A stretch of DNA of 64,000 nucleotides, taken from assembly GCF_003478505.1 (NCBI RefSeq), contig NZ_QUFI01000014.1:28722-92721 (forward strand). Reading direction: 5' to 3'. Under the pieces are notes generated by a model. The model made no database searches. It saw only the letters and a program-made list of their open reading frames with translations, and was not told where the DNA came from. This document shows, piece after piece, positions 1 to 9,174 of this stretch. This stretch comes from Clostridium sp. AF27-2AA (lineage in GTDB: Bacteria > Bacillota > Clostridia > Lachnospirales > Lachnospiraceae). Position numbers and translations under genes: made by a program. Within the stretch, counting starts at the first letter, position 1; every line of letters begins with the position of its first letter.

Positions 1-2027
1 TCGCTTTCAGTCCATGTGTTCCAGTATTCTGGATCATCCGACTTAGGACGAAAGTGTTCATTCAAATAATTCATTCGCACCATTACTGGCAGTTCTGATG
101 CCCATCCAAGTAAGATTGCGTTTCTTGCTGGCAATGAAGGAAGCTCACGTAATATTCCACGCAGATTGTCTGGAACCAGCTTATTCACCAATTCCTGATC
201 TCTGTCATTTGAAAGTCTATGCAAGAGGAAACTGTTACATTGAGAGATGACGGTTGGAGACAGCTCACTTGGGCGTTGGGAAGAAAGAACAAGTCCCAGT
301 CCATACTTTCGTCCTTCTCTGGCAATTTTTTCAAACACCTTTGTACACATTGCTGTTGCATTTTCATTTTCAGTGTCAGCATTGTATCTCTTAATAAAAG
401 TATGAGCTTCTTCCATTACCAATACTGTTGGAAGTGTCTCTCCATTATTTTGGCGTCGGTAGCGTTGTAATGCCTCCAGTGTCACTCTTGCCATAACCGA
501 AGTTATAATATGAGTCACTTCCGCCGGCAATAGTGACAGATCAACAATGGTTATCGAACCATTCTTATCATTTGAGGGACAAATATATTTATCTAGCCAA
601 TCATCCAACGATACATCTTCATCTGGGCAGATAACCGGCTTAAGTTTTGCGTCAGCCAGTAGCGTTTTAATGCGCATAATCATGGTCTCAACATAGTCAG
701 AGGTTCCCATCATCTCCGCATTGGCTTCAATACTCCTCAGAAAGTCATCGCCTGTAAACGGACGAGGCACATCAGCATCAATCGGAAGAACATCATTATC
801 TGTGCCACCAAATACAGAATGCGCTGTCATAAGCTCTTGCTGTAATTGCTCCACTGTTGTGCGAGGATATTTAGGCCAATCTGGGTTATTTGATGTGTTG
901 GAATTGAACACGGCATCAAATGCTCTACTCACTTTATCTACACTGTTTGTTTCAACTTGAGTAAATGTGTTCTCATTTTTTATGCCGTCTTTCCATGTAT
1001 GAAGTGATTCGGAATATCCTTTGCTCTTTCCACCACCCATCCACGGCGTTCCATTTGTTATTTCAAGTTGGTTTAGACTAATCAAGCTTCGGAGATACCG
1101 ACGCATTTTTGTCTCAGGTTCAGTTTCTGTTTTTATGCTACCATCTCTAACGCATCTTAAGGCTTGCACCAAAGTGGGCTTTTGCGCTTTTCCACTGGCT
1201 TGTGTAAAGGCTACCCATTCTGCAGTATTCCACAGCCACAATGGTACGGTAAGCTGCTCGATACCCTGTTTCTCATTCTTCTCTGCCCCATATATGCGGA
1301 CATCACCGAGTCCCGTAAATGATTTTGTATATTCTCCATTAGGATCAAGTATGATAAAACGAGTATTTGTTTCAACGTTTCCCTGGCCTTGTCCCTGCTT
1401 CTTTTTTCTTTCCGTTTTTGCCGATTCTACTGACCAACGAATCAAACCAGCAACAGAGCATGACTTTCCGCTTCCGGTATTACCAAGAACTGCAAGATGC
1501 CTGCCAAAAAGTCTATCTGGATCAACCGAAACAACTGCATTTCCAGCCAATGGACTGATTCCAATATTGACTCTCCGATTACTCCCGGATTCAACGATAG
1601 ATTTTAGCTGCGTTTGCGTAGGAATGAGGACAGGATCTCCCACTGTTGGAAACACCTCAATTCCTCGAACAAAGTCATAACTGCACAGATTATCCTCACC
1701 TATATTTTCTTTCAAAACGCCAAGAGGAATTACACTCATCTTTCGCAAAGGATAGGGCAAATCCAAAATCCCAAAATCCTGCATACCACGCCTTTTAGGG
1801 AATTGAGAGCGTTCAATCGTAATCCATTCAATTTGGCATACAAGATATCCTCCTTCTCCGGCAATTAAGACATAGCTATTGATCCGTGGAAATGGACGTG
1901 GCACCCCAGAATTCAAAGCAACATCACTTGGTGCATCCAGATCGAGTAAAACTTTAATTTCATCAGGAGAAACGAAATCGACGCTGCCAATCTGCAAAGA
2001 TTCCGAGCTTGCGATAGGGGTATTCAT
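1..2027 (-). CDS. herA: HerA-family DNA translocase ATPase, partial (Sir2-HerA defence)
   Basis: The first 675 codons are visible and the C-terminus runs off the left edge. I read the frame from the start ATG at 2027 (protein begins MNTPIASSES). An N-terminal beta-rich HAS-barrel-like part of about 150 residues precedes a P-loop GNTGSGKS at about residues 182-189. A Walker B segment ending in EEAH lies near residue 535, and the motif SSQRPSEL near 580 is typical of HerA/FtsK-like translocases. The ATG lies 2 bases after the SIR2 stop codon, with an AGGAAGGAGAA ribosome binding site inside the SIR2 gene, so translation is probably coupled. In known Sir2-HerA (Nezha) systems HerA forms a hexamer that assembles with the SIR2 NADase. 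Family assignment is firm; the defence role is inferred from the pairing. Confidence 0.9.
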   Translation of the reverse strand, partial: MNTPIASSESLQIGSVDFVSPDEIKVLLDLDAPSDVALNSGVPRPFPRINSYVLIAGEGGYLVCQIEWITIERSQFPKRRGMQDFGILDLPYPLRKMSVIPLGVLKENIGEDNLCSYDFVRGIEVFPTVGDPVLIPTQTQLKSIVESGSNRRVNIGISPLAGNAVVSVDPDRLFGRHLAVLGNTGSGKSCSVAGLIRWSVESAKTERKKKQGQGQGNVETNTRFIILDPNGEYTKSFTGLGDVRIYGAEKNEKQGIEQLTVPLWLWNTAEWVAFTQASGKAQKPTLVQALRCVRDGSIKTETEPETKMRRYLRSLISLNQLEITNGTPWMGGGKSKGYSESLHTWKDGIKNENTFTQVETNSVDKVSRAFDAVFNSNTSNNPDWPKYPRTTVEQLQQELMTAHSVFGGTDNDVLPIDADVPRPFTGDDFLRSIEANAEMMGTSDYVETMIMRIKTLLADAKLKPVICPDEDVSLDDWLDKYICPSNDKNGSITIVDLSLLPAEVTHIITSVMARVTLEALQRYRRQNNGETLPTVLVMEEAHTFIKRYNADTENENATAMCTKVFEKIAREGRKYGLGLVLSSQRPSELSPTVISQCNSFLLHRLSNDRDQELVNKLVPDNLRGILRELPSLPARNAILLGWASELPVMVRMNYLNEHFRPKSDDPEYWNTWTES

Positions 2028-2029
2028 GA

Positions 2030-3409
2030 CTATGATTCTCCTTCCTGATCTTTCTTTGGTGGCTGACTAAAACGCTGCTTCAGGATATCCGCCATCCGTA
2101 TAGAAGCACGGTCAATTGAAGGCTTCGGCAGGTAATAATTTACCAAGTCATCAATGTTGGCAAGGTCTTTTCCGATTATCAAGGACATTTGGCTTTGATG
2201 CCCCCATGAATTGTATTTATCCATAATCCGACCCGATGAATCGCTATAATCAATAATGACTAAATGCGTTGACGGAATCGTCAACATATCCCTTATAACC
2301 CTATTGATATGATCATCACCAAAGCTATACCCATATGTCACCAATGTACTGTTGGGACGGCATAATGCAGCAGCAAAATCTCTGAATAATTCCACATACG
2401 GATACTCTGCTGTTTCACGATCCTTTGCGGAGTTCGGATAAATCATCAAGCTTGAAAAACTGGCATCTATCCCCGCTGTTTCAAGAAATGGTTTGATGGA
2501 TTTTGCCCCAAAGGGCAAACCGATTCTTCTGATATCTTCACCAACATTTATCCAATCCAAAGATCCATGCAACTTTGTAAATCTTGCGACCCCTTCTAAA
2601 TATCTCGGTTCTCCACGTATTCCAGGAGGATTATAATGCATATCAACGTCCATCCTAGAAGATCGGAATATGGGGGATAGGGCACCCACAAAACGATCAA
2701 TTAGTCTAAGACCGGCAACATCTGCACCGGCCTCAATTAAGCGGTCATAATTCGTAGTGAAAATATTGAGTCTGTCCCTAGTTCCTGTTCTGCTGGCAAA
2801 GCTCATCAAAAACAAGACCAGCTTATTAAAAGCCGCTTCACGTTTCTTTGTCTCGGCATCAGCGATGGAAGATTCTATTACAGAGATGTTATTGGTGAAT
2901 TTTTCAATTACATTTTCGAGATTAGAACACAGAGAATCAAGTTTTGGAGCAATGCCAGAGATGTCACTACTATCACGCAATGCAGTAAGTCCCTTGATTA
3001 TTTCGTTTGCAACACGGATTTGATCTTCAATATTAGCTTCTTTGCGTCCCGATTTCTCTGCACTTTCTTTTGCGGCTTTTTCTATTTCTTCGGAAAAAAC
3101 GGTAAATTCAGAATCGCTGTTCATGCCATTATTGGCTGAGCCACACGCATCAATTTGAATTGCCGTTGTAAGCCCGCTGCCAACCAATAATGACAAATGC
3201 TCCGATTGGAAAAGAGACGTTAGCCAAGGCTCAATCCGAGAACGTAATTCGCTTTTCGTACAGGTGTTACCAGAACACCAATCTGGTTTATAAGTGGCAT
3301 CAATCGTAAATTTACTTTCTGCTTTATCTTCTGCCTCGTGCCAAATTGGCCTGATGCAGTCACGATCATCTCGTACTTTTAGAATATTTGTATTATTTCC
3401 ATTATCCAT
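2030..3409 (-). CDS. SIR2-domain protein, probable NADase effector
   Basis: A 459-residue SIR2-fold protein. The nucleotide-binding GSG is at residues 77-79, FTTNYD with the conserved Asn is at 217-222, KLHGSLDW with the catalytic His is at 279-286, and a C-terminal YGYSFGDDHIN segment is at 359-369. Between GSG and FTTNYD is an insert of about 130 residues rich in Glu, Lys and Ala, probably helical. Bacterial SIR2 effectors of this kind deplete NAD+ on phage infection rather than acting as deacetylases. It follows the DUF4391 gene after 3 bases and precedes herA by 2, so all three are one transcription unit. The SIR2 call rests on visible motifs; NADase activity and abortive infection are inferred from the Sir2-HerA family. 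Confidence 0.92.
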   Translation of the reverse strand: MDNGNNTNILKVRDDRDCIRPIWHEAEDKAESKFTIDATYKPDWCSGNTCTKSELRSRIEPWLTSLFQSEHLSLLVGSGLTTAIQIDACGSANNGMNSDSEFTVFSEEIEKAAKESAEKSGRKEANIEDQIRVANEIIKGLTALRDSSDISGIAPKLDSLCSNLENVIEKFTNNISVIESSIADAETKKREAAFNKLVLFLMSFASRTGTRDRLNIFTTNYDRLIEAGADVAGLRLIDRFVGALSPIFRSSRMDVDMHYNPPGIRGEPRYLEGVARFTKLHGSLDWINVGEDIRRIGLPFGAKSIKPFLETAGIDASFSSLMIYPNSAKDRETAEYPYVELFRDFAAALCRPNSTLVTYGYSFGDDHINRVIRDMLTIPSTHLVIIDYSDSSGRIMDKYNSWGHQSQMSLIIGKDLANIDDLVNYYLPKPSIDRASIRMADILKQRFSQPPKKDQEGES

Positions 3410-3412
3410 GCT

Positions 3413-4069
3413 TTAGTGCCCTCCCATCTTCCTTGCATCTTCTTGTAGTTGCTTTAACTCGCTCACCAGTTCAAATTTCTTCCTTGGCTGTTTTTCTTTC
3501 CTGATTTTGGCTTCCAGTGCCACAATCTGCTTTTCCAGTTGTTCTCTCTGCTTTTGGTGTTCTACACTTTCTTTCAGCGTAGCGGATTCATCCGAATCGA
3601 GAGCCGTCCCTGCAATCTGCCGTACAAAGTTCTCATACACGGCATCCAGCGAAAGCCCTTCCAGATGCACCGGAAGTTCATCTGCTTCGAGCCAATCTGT
3701 GTAATAATAACGATCAACCTTAAAAGCCGTCTTACCCGCCGCAGCTTCCTTGTAACCGATAGCAGCCCGATACCTGCCCTCGTATTCCAAAAGAAACAGA
3801 ATGTGATACGGAACCTCCCGGTCAATCTGGCGCAACACACTTTCGTCCAAATCCGGGGCAGATAAGCGAACCTCGAACACCTCAATCTCTGTCACCTGTT
3901 CGCCAGCAGCCAGATTCAGGGTGGTGGCCGCAATCTTATTGCGCCAGTAGATGATCCTTATCTGCTCCACGAACGCTTTTTTCATGGCCGTTGTCACAGC
4001 AATGTTTTCATAAAACTTCTGCTTGGGGATACGCTTGTTAAACTCCGTGGATTTCGGCAATCCCAGCAC
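3413..4069 (-). CDS. DUF4391 domain protein
   Basis: A 218-residue protein that I recognise as DUF4391. It has an N-terminal PKSTEFNKRIPKQKFYEN block, a central beta-rich part (residues 60-125) and a highly charged helical C-terminus (about 165-218) likely to be coiled coil. The start codon is GTG at 4069, nine bases after GGAGG; an ATG closer to the GGAGG is in another frame. DUF4391 genes usually accompany SNF2/DEAD helicases with a PLD-like N-terminus in restriction-like clusters, and here the helicase is immediately upstream. Its biochemical function is unknown to me. The tight packing with helicase, SIR2 and HerA implies a shared function. Confidence 0.8.
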   Translation of the reverse strand: MLGLPKSTEFNKRIPKQKFYENIAVTTAMKKAFVEQIRIIYWRNKIAATTLNLAAGEQVTEIEVFEVRLSAPDLDESVLRQIDREVPYHILFLLEYEGRYRAAIGYKEAAAGKTAFKVDRYYYTDWLEADELPVHLEGLSLDAVYENFVRQIAGTALDSDESATLKESVEHQKQREQLEKQIVALEAKIRKEKQPRKKFELVSELKQLQEDARKMGGH

Positions 4070-4089
4070 GGCATCTCACCTCCAGACAA

Positions 4090-7000
4090 TCATTTCACAA
4101 CAAGGAAGCAAATCAGTTCAAAATCATCCAGCCCGGATATATTGCTCATCAAAGCGGATGTTCCACCGGCAGAGAACAGACTGTCAATGTCGCTTTCCTC
4201 TTTCACATCAATGATGGAATTGATTGCTTCGCTCAGCAGCTCGGACATCTCTGCCATATTCCGCCCATCATCCGTTTCGCGGTTAAAGCGTTCGTATGCC
4301 TCTTTGATCGGTGCGGATTTTCCGCGGCAGAGTAAGCGGATATCATCCAGCATCTTTTTCGGATTCAGGTAATCGCAGATAATCTGACCGTCCACTCCGA
4401 TATAAACCATGTAGAACGGATGCATGCGGTTCCGGTTATCCACATTGACACTGTTGTTGATGTTTTTCAGCACAAAGATCACACCATCCGGCAACTCATC
4501 CGTGGCAGGCACCACAGCATGAAGTCCACGAGGCTTTTTGTCCATGTCTCCGTTCCGTTTTATGTAGTCCAATAAGTCGAGTCGGAATTCATTCAGCCCC
4601 AGATCCATAATGGAGATTCCATTGGACATATCCTCAATATCAACCACTTCTTCCTGTAAGCGTTTGAGCTGCGCCTTGCGGTATTCCAAATCACCTTTTT
4701 CTTCCGGATTGATCAGGTCATCATCACCGGTAGATGTCATAACAGTGATTTTCATGCGGGTCTCCACACGGGATTTCAAATTGATGTACTCATCCAGCGT
4801 CAAGTCCGGCCAGAAATTTACAAGCTGAATGTACTGGTTGCGACTACCGATACGATCAACACGGCCAAACCGCTGAATAATGCGAACCGGATTCCAGTGG
4901 ATATCATAGTTGATCAGATAATCGCAGTCCTGCAAGTTCTGACCTTCTGAGATACAGTCCGTTGCGATCAGCACATCAATTTCGGTGGTACTGCCCGGCA
5001 TCAGAACATCCCGACCTTTGGAAACAGGGGAAAAGCAGGTCAACACATTATTCAGTGTTGCCTGAAATCCTTTGATCGTTGTTTTTCCATCAATAGAGCC
5101 GGTGATGACCGCTGTATTCAATCCATAGTTCTTCTTGATATACTCGCTGACATGGTCGTACAGATACTCGGCCGTATCAGAAAACGCCGAGAAGATCAGG
5201 ACTTTCTTATTCTGGTCATTGATGGGATGCTCGATTTTTTCAGACAACAGCTTTAACAGTTCCTGCAACTTGGTATCATGTTCCGGGGTAATGTCCGCAA
5301 CCATAAAGGTCAACAGTTCCAGAACCTCCGCATCTCGTTTGAGCTCCGTGCGCCAACTCTTCCAGTCCATATCCGCAAGGTCGATTTTTACCTTTTTGCC
5401 AACGGTGAAGAAATCCGAATTTTCATCATCTATATCAAAGTCATCGCCACCAGCATCGTACATGTCCAAATCCGCCCGACCGTATGCCTCAAACTGATTG
5501 ATGGACTGAATCGTACCATTGATCAGTTCCTTGATTCGGGTCAGTGTCAGTTGGAAAGAATGTACGGAGCTTTCCAGACGCTTCAAGAGGTTGATGCTCA
5601 TCAAGCGGCGGATACCTTGCTCACGTCCTGTCTGGGTCAGGTTCTCACCCTTATTGTGGGTCAGCTCTTTATATTTCTGGAGCTTGCTGGGGAAAATGTA
5701 ATTGGAGGGCGCATACACACACAAAGAGAGCTGCATGAGTTGCTCATAAATCTCGTTATAGTTGATGGCGTTGTTCAAATCCGTCAGGCAGGGACGTTTG
5801 GAAATTGGCTTGAGCCGTTCGGGAAATTTTCCAATTTCGTTAGTGTCATAATATTTTTCAATATGTTTACGGGAGCGGGCAATGGTCACGCTGTCCAACA
5901 GCTCAAAAAAGTCAAAATCCAATGTGCGCAGCAGCGCATCTGTGGTTCGTTCCTCCTGAGGCAGTTTGCTCCATGCATTGAACGCCTTTTGCGCCTGCTT
6001 GAAAATATCCTCCACGTTTTTGGATGTATTCAGCCGCTCGTCAAGGAATTCCGAATTACCCTCATAGGCAAGGGCAAGTTGGTTCTTCAAATCAACAAAA
6101 CGGTTGTTGACTGGCGTTGCCGAGAGCATCAAAACTTTGGTTTTTACTCCGGAACGGATCACCTTATCCATCAAACGCTGATAACGGTTATCCTGCGTCT
6201 TGCTGTGCGTACCAATACCGTTGCGGAAGTTGTGCGATTCATCAATCACCACAAGATCATAGTTGCCCCAGTTCAGGCGATTCAGGTCAAGGCCATTGGA
6301 CTGTCCGCCATTGCGGGAAAGGTCCGTATGGAACAAAACATCGTAGTTCAACCTGTCCGATGCAATCGGGTTATTGACATAGTTGTCCTTGTATGTATTC
6401 CAGTTTTCAGCCAGCTTTTTCGGGCAAAGCACCAGCACCGACTTGTTTCTATTTTCGTAATACTTTACAACTGCCAACGCAGTGAATGTTTTACCAAGAC
6501 CGACGCTATCAGCAAGGATGCAGCCGTTGTACTTTTCCAATTTGTTGATGATGGCAAGCACGGCATCCCGCTGGAAATCGTACAGCATACTCCAGATTTT
6601 GCTCTGCTTGAAACCAGTAGCCTCGTTCGGCAGTTCATCTTCAGAGATATCATCCAGAAATTCACTGAACACATGATACAAGGTCATAAAATAGATGAAC
6701 TCCGGAGAATTTTCCGCATAGGCCGTGCTGATGTTTTCCAAAACCACGTCCGTGACATCCTGCATCTTTTCACGATCATTCCACAATCCATCAAAAAGCT
6801 GCATATATTGCTGGGCGAACGAAGCTTCCATGCAGTTGACCATGTTGTAGCTGTTATTGCCACGCTCACAGCCGATGTCCACCGTCGTAAACCCATTGAT
6901 TGGCATATAGGCCGTTTGTGCTATTTTAGAATCCACAGTCATAAAGCCAGCCATATTTTCGCCGGTTGTGTTTGATTTGAATTTCGCTTTCTTTCTGATC

Positions 7001-7329
7001 CAGTCAGCACACTCCTTTGCGATAGCTCGCTGGGTCATCTCATTGCGCAGCTTGATTTCAAACTCTGTACCGTATAGGCTGGTCTCACGGGAAAGACGGG
7101 GAATATAGAATTCTCGTTTCTGCTTTTCCGCCTTCTCTTTGACAAAGGTGGGCGATGTGAAGATAAAACGAAACTCGTCCACAGATTCCAACTGCTTCTT
7201 CAGCTCTTTATACGCATACATCGAAAAGCAGGCTGCCGCTATTGACACCTTGCTTCCCTTTTTGATTTCCACTCGCAGGTCATCCCTGACCGTACTGGTA
7301 ATATTGTCAAGAATCTTCAAATTGCTCAT
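4090..7329 (-). CDS. SNF2-like helicase with PLD-like N-terminus
   Basis: A 1079-residue superfamily 2 ATPase. The first 200 or so residues resemble the PLD-like domain found on defence helicases, but I see no clear HxK catalytic motif, so nuclease activity is doubtful. Helicase motif I (DSVGLGKT) is near residue 277, motif II DESH near 363 and motif III SAT near 400. The C-terminal RecA lobe carries TDCISEGQNLQ and motif VI QRFGRVDRIG near 826. It would use ATP to move along or remodel DNA. It starts 20 bases after the small XRE gene and ends 20 bases before DUF4391. Similar helicase/DUF4391 pairs often go with a modification methylase, but none is visible in this operon. Confidence 0.88.
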   Translation of the reverse strand: MSNLKILDNITSTVRDDLRVEIKKGSKVSIAAACFSMYAYKELKKQLESVDEFRFIFTSPTFVKEKAEKQKREFYIPRLSRETSLYGTEFEIKLRNEMTQRAIAKECADWIRKKAKFKSNTTGENMAGFMTVDSKIAQTAYMPINGFTTVDIGCERGNNSYNMVNCMEASFAQQYMQLFDGLWNDREKMQDVTDVVLENISTAYAENSPEFIYFMTLYHVFSEFLDDISEDELPNEATGFKQSKIWSMLYDFQRDAVLAIINKLEKYNGCILADSVGLGKTFTALAVVKYYENRNKSVLVLCPKKLAENWNTYKDNYVNNPIASDRLNYDVLFHTDLSRNGGQSNGLDLNRLNWGNYDLVVIDESHNFRNGIGTHSKTQDNRYQRLMDKVIRSGVKTKVLMLSATPVNNRFVDLKNQLALAYEGNSEFLDERLNTSKNVEDIFKQAQKAFNAWSKLPQEERTTDALLRTLDFDFFELLDSVTIARSRKHIEKYYDTNEIGKFPERLKPISKRPCLTDLNNAINYNEIYEQLMQLSLCVYAPSNYIFPSKLQKYKELTHNKGENLTQTGREQGIRRLMSINLLKRLESSVHSFQLTLTRIKELINGTIQSINQFEAYGRADLDMYDAGGDDFDIDDENSDFFTVGKKVKIDLADMDWKSWRTELKRDAEVLELLTFMVADITPEHDTKLQELLKLLSEKIEHPINDQNKKVLIFSAFSDTAEYLYDHVSEYIKKNYGLNTAVITGSIDGKTTIKGFQATLNNVLTCFSPVSKGRDVLMPGSTTEIDVLIATDCISEGQNLQDCDYLINYDIHWNPVRIIQRFGRVDRIGSRNQYIQLVNFWPDLTLDEYINLKSRVETRMKITVMTSTGDDDLINPEEKGDLEYRKAQLKRLQEEVVDIEDMSNGISIMDLGLNEFRLDLLDYIKRNGDMDKKPRGLHAVVPATDELPDGVIFVLKNINNSVNVDNRNRMHPFYMVYIGVDGQIICDYLNPKKMLDDIRLLCRGKSAPIKEAYERFNRETDDGRNMAEMSELLSEAINSIIDVKEESDIDSLFSAGGTSALMSNISGLDDFELICFLVVK

Positions 7330-7348
7330 CCGCCTTTGTTCTCAGTCT

Positions 7349-7585
7349 TTATTTTACATTTTTTGATGTCCCGTTATCAGGACTATCAGGAAGAATTTCA
7401 AGAACATCCTCGACATTACAATTCAATTTCTGACAAATTCGATCAATGACTTCCAGCGAAACGATCTCATCCCGCCCCATCTTGCTCATAGTGCTTGTGC
7501 TCACACCGGCAAGCTCACACAAATCTTTTTTACGCATTTTTCTGTCGATCATGAGTTTGAATAGTCTGTTGTACGATACTGCCAT
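7349..7585 (-). CDS. XRE-type regulator of the SNF2-SIR2-HerA operon
   Basis: A 78-residue Cro/CI-type helix-turn-helix protein beginning MAVSYNRLFKLMIDRKM. The HTH core is KKDLCELAGVSTSTMSKM, about residues 19-36, followed by a YozG-like tail. The open frame reaches a TTG at 7630, but the ATG at 7585 fits the family start. It is the first gene of the operon and lies 20 bases before the helicase. A promoter at 7645-7673 drives it, so it probably autoregulates the operon. Confidence 0.82.
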   Translation of the reverse strand: MAVSYNRLFKLMIDRKMRKKDLCELAGVSTSTMSKMGRDEIVSLEVIDRICQKLNCNVEDVLEILPDSPDNGTSKNVK

Positions 7586-7644
7586 TTTTTCCTCGCCTTC
7601 TATCTTTCTAAGTGGTTTCCAAGCCATCAAAAAACTCTATTGAC

Positions 7645-7673
7645 ATTATAGCACAACGCGCTTTAAGAGTAAA
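7645..7673 (-). promoter_or_regulatory. promoter of XRE-SNF2-DUF4391-SIR2-HerA
   Basis: On the minus strand a -35 TTTACT is separated by exactly 17 bases from a consensus -10 TATAAT. It is about 60 bases upstream of the XRE start and 32 bases downstream of repeat copy A. It is the only good sigma-A promoter I see ahead of this operon. Confidence 0.72.
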
Positions 7674-7704
7674 CAAAAAATGCCGACTTCTCATAAATCG
7701 CAAG

Positions 7705-7857
7705 TCTTCTGCAAGCAGGGCTTTCGTGACACGAAAGCGATTTTCTGCTTGTTGGGGAAGTCTCCACTCCGTTCCGGTCCGCGCAAAATCGAGGTCTACC
7801 GGACGTCTTGCGCCCGTTCTGGATGCTTTAACGGCAGTTCCTGCCAAAGAAAAAGCC
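7705..7857. repeat. composite repeat copy A, upstream of the SIR2-HerA operon
   Basis: This segment shares two conserved blocks with 42372-42518. Block 1 (7705-7760, 56 bp, apparently identical) contains a perfect palindrome, GCTTTCGTG/CACGAAAGC around one base, nested inside CAAGCAG/CTGCTTG arms. Block 2 (about 7815-7857) contains GGATGCTT, then GGCAG-TTC-CTGCC and an A-rich tail. The roughly 55 bp between the blocks differ between the copies and here include TCCGGT/ACCGGA arms. Both copies have the same orientation, and block 1 faces the promoter of a defence operon. Possible roles are an oriT-like site, a cargo recombination site, or a structured regulator. Confidence 0.85.
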
Positions 7858-7879
7858 AGAGTGAATCATCACCCCAGCT

Positions 7880-8248
7880 TCAAAAAACATTTTCCATTCC
7901 GTCCGTAGTGATTACAAACATGGTGTGTTCCGGCACATCCCCCGGTCTTGCGTACTTATGAACATTTCCAATGTGATGAATCGCACCGACGATGGCATCT
8001 AAGAGTGCTGTGCAGCCGCGAACCGTGTAATCACGGTCAGTCATTGGTCGGATGTCCTTTACATTTACGCGGTCATGCAGGACTTCGCTCACATTGTCAA
8101 ACAGCACCGTTGAAATCAGTGCTTCGCCCTCTGCTTTTTTCTGCTGCTCAATCATGGAATTGAATCCGCCGATGGTATCCTGTTCCAGTCCGCTCATGGA
8201 ACCGCTGCGGTCTAAGATAAAAACGATCTCTGTTAAAATCTTTCTCAT
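7880..8248 (-). pseudogene. vWA-domain protein, C-terminally truncated
   Basis: The ATG at 8248 follows GGAGGACAAGCAT and opens a von Willebrand factor A domain. The MIDAS motif DRSGSMSG is at about residues 12-19, and TDRDYTVRGCTALLDA and ITTDGMEN follow. Proteins of this type that I recall are about 220 residues. Here the frame stops after 122, directly after TDGMEN and about 20 bases before repeat copy A. The C-terminal half of the domain is missing, so it has probably lost its fold. It lies downstream of the macro-domain/HTH pair, its usual company in stress or ADP-ribose clusters. The upstream in-frame extension to 8347 has no ribosome binding site. Confidence 0.75.
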
Positions 8249-8357
8249 ATGCTTGTCCTCCCAAAAGATTATGGCTGCTCGGTTTCGTACCTCACAGCCA
8301 TAGTATAGCGATTTTCTTTTGTGGAGTGGTCGCATGGAAAGCGACATTTCTTTGTCC

Positions 8358-8648
8358 TTATGCTCCGATCAGGCTCTGGTCAAAGGCAAACAGTGCCTCG
8401 TTGATTTCATACACATTGTAGTTTCCCCGTTCGACAAAATATTCTACAATGATATCAAATTTGCTCGAATGGGAAAGGGTAAACCCGGTCTTACCGATCA
8501 TCTCCTGCATCTGAGCAAGCGGCAGTTCCAAAGCCAGGGCAAATGCCATCACCGTGGGTTTGGATGGCTTATAGAATTTATCAGAGCGAATTTTGGAAAA
8601 GAGCTTTCGGTTAATGTTTGCCTTCTTGTAGCACTGGGCATCCGTCAT
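8358..8648 (-). CDS. small HTH-like protein paired with a macro-domain gene
   Basis: A 96-residue mostly helical protein. Residues 1-60 ([20 protein letters not shown], then [16 protein letters not shown]) look like a lambda-repressor-type HTH. The rest is a conserved tail with [20 protein letters not shown]. It overlaps the end of the macro-domain gene by 4 bases (ATGA coupling). This protein type commonly follows macro or vWA genes in Firmicutes. DNA or protein binding is plausible but not shown. Confidence 0.65.
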   Translation of the reverse strand: MTDAQCYKKANINRKLFSKIRSDKFYKPSKPTVMAFALALELPLAQMQEMIGKTGFTLSHSSKFDIIVEYFVERGNYNVYEINEALFAFDQSLIGA

Positions 8649-9145
8649 GCCTCTTTCGTCAATCTTCCACTAATCTGATATGCCTTCCGGTCAAAGATAA
8701 CGATGTAGACCATCATCTCATTTTCCAGCAGGAACGTACTGATGGTATCGACTGCAACCTTTAGGGCCTGGTCTTTTGGATAGCCGTAAATGCCGGAGGA
8801 AATCAGCGAAAGGGCCACCGACTGACAGCCATTTTCTTTTGCCAGGTTCAAAGATGTCCGATAGCAGGATTCCAGAAGCTCCTGCTCCCGATGCTTGCCA
8901 TCCCACCAGCGCGGGCCGACTGCATGGATCACGTATTTGCAGGGTAACCGATACCCCTTTGTGATTTTTGCGCTGCCGGTTTCGCAGCCATGCAGCGTAC
9001 TGCATTCTGCAAGCAGCTCCGGCCCGGCGGCACGATGAATGCAGCCGTCCACACCGCTGCCGCCCAAAAGAGAAGTATTGGCAGCATTGACGATTGCGTC
9101 AACGCTCATTTTTGTAATATCGTTTCTGATAATCTGTAAGGGCAT
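8645..9145 (-). CDS. macro-domain ADP-ribose hydrolase, YmdB-like
   Basis: A 166-residue single macro domain. The ligand-binding signatures [15 protein letters not shown] (residues 14-28), [13 protein letters not shown] and [11 protein letters not shown] are all present. Such enzymes deacetylate O-acetyl-ADP-ribose or remove ADP-ribose from protein or nucleic acid. It is coupled by a 4-base overlap to the small HTH protein and lies 29 bases after the EVE/nuclease-like gene. In a region with a SIR2 NADase and an ADP-ribosyltransferase-like gene it may process their products, but that is inference. The length is normal for the family. Confidence 0.9.
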   Translation of the reverse strand: MPLQIIRNDITKMSVDAIVNAANTSLLGGSGVDGCIHRAAGPELLAECSTLHGCETGSAKITKGYRLPCKYVIHAVGPRWWDGKHREQELLESCYRTSLNLAKENGCQSVALSLISSGIYGYPKDQALKVAVDTISTFLLENEMMVYIVIFDRKAYQISGRLTKEA

Positions 9146-9174
9146 TGCTTATTTCTCCCCCTTCTGCCATCTCG

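Noticed and set aside
5278..6975. 565-codon plus-strand frame opposite the SNF2 helicase
   Set aside because: It is the antisense shadow of a well-recognised helicase, has no family resemblance and no ribosome binding site.
7600..7880. CRISPR array or coding gene in the repeat region
   Set aside because: Only one copy of the unit is present here; its partner is 34.7 kb away. The short frames through both copies differ and have no start signals.
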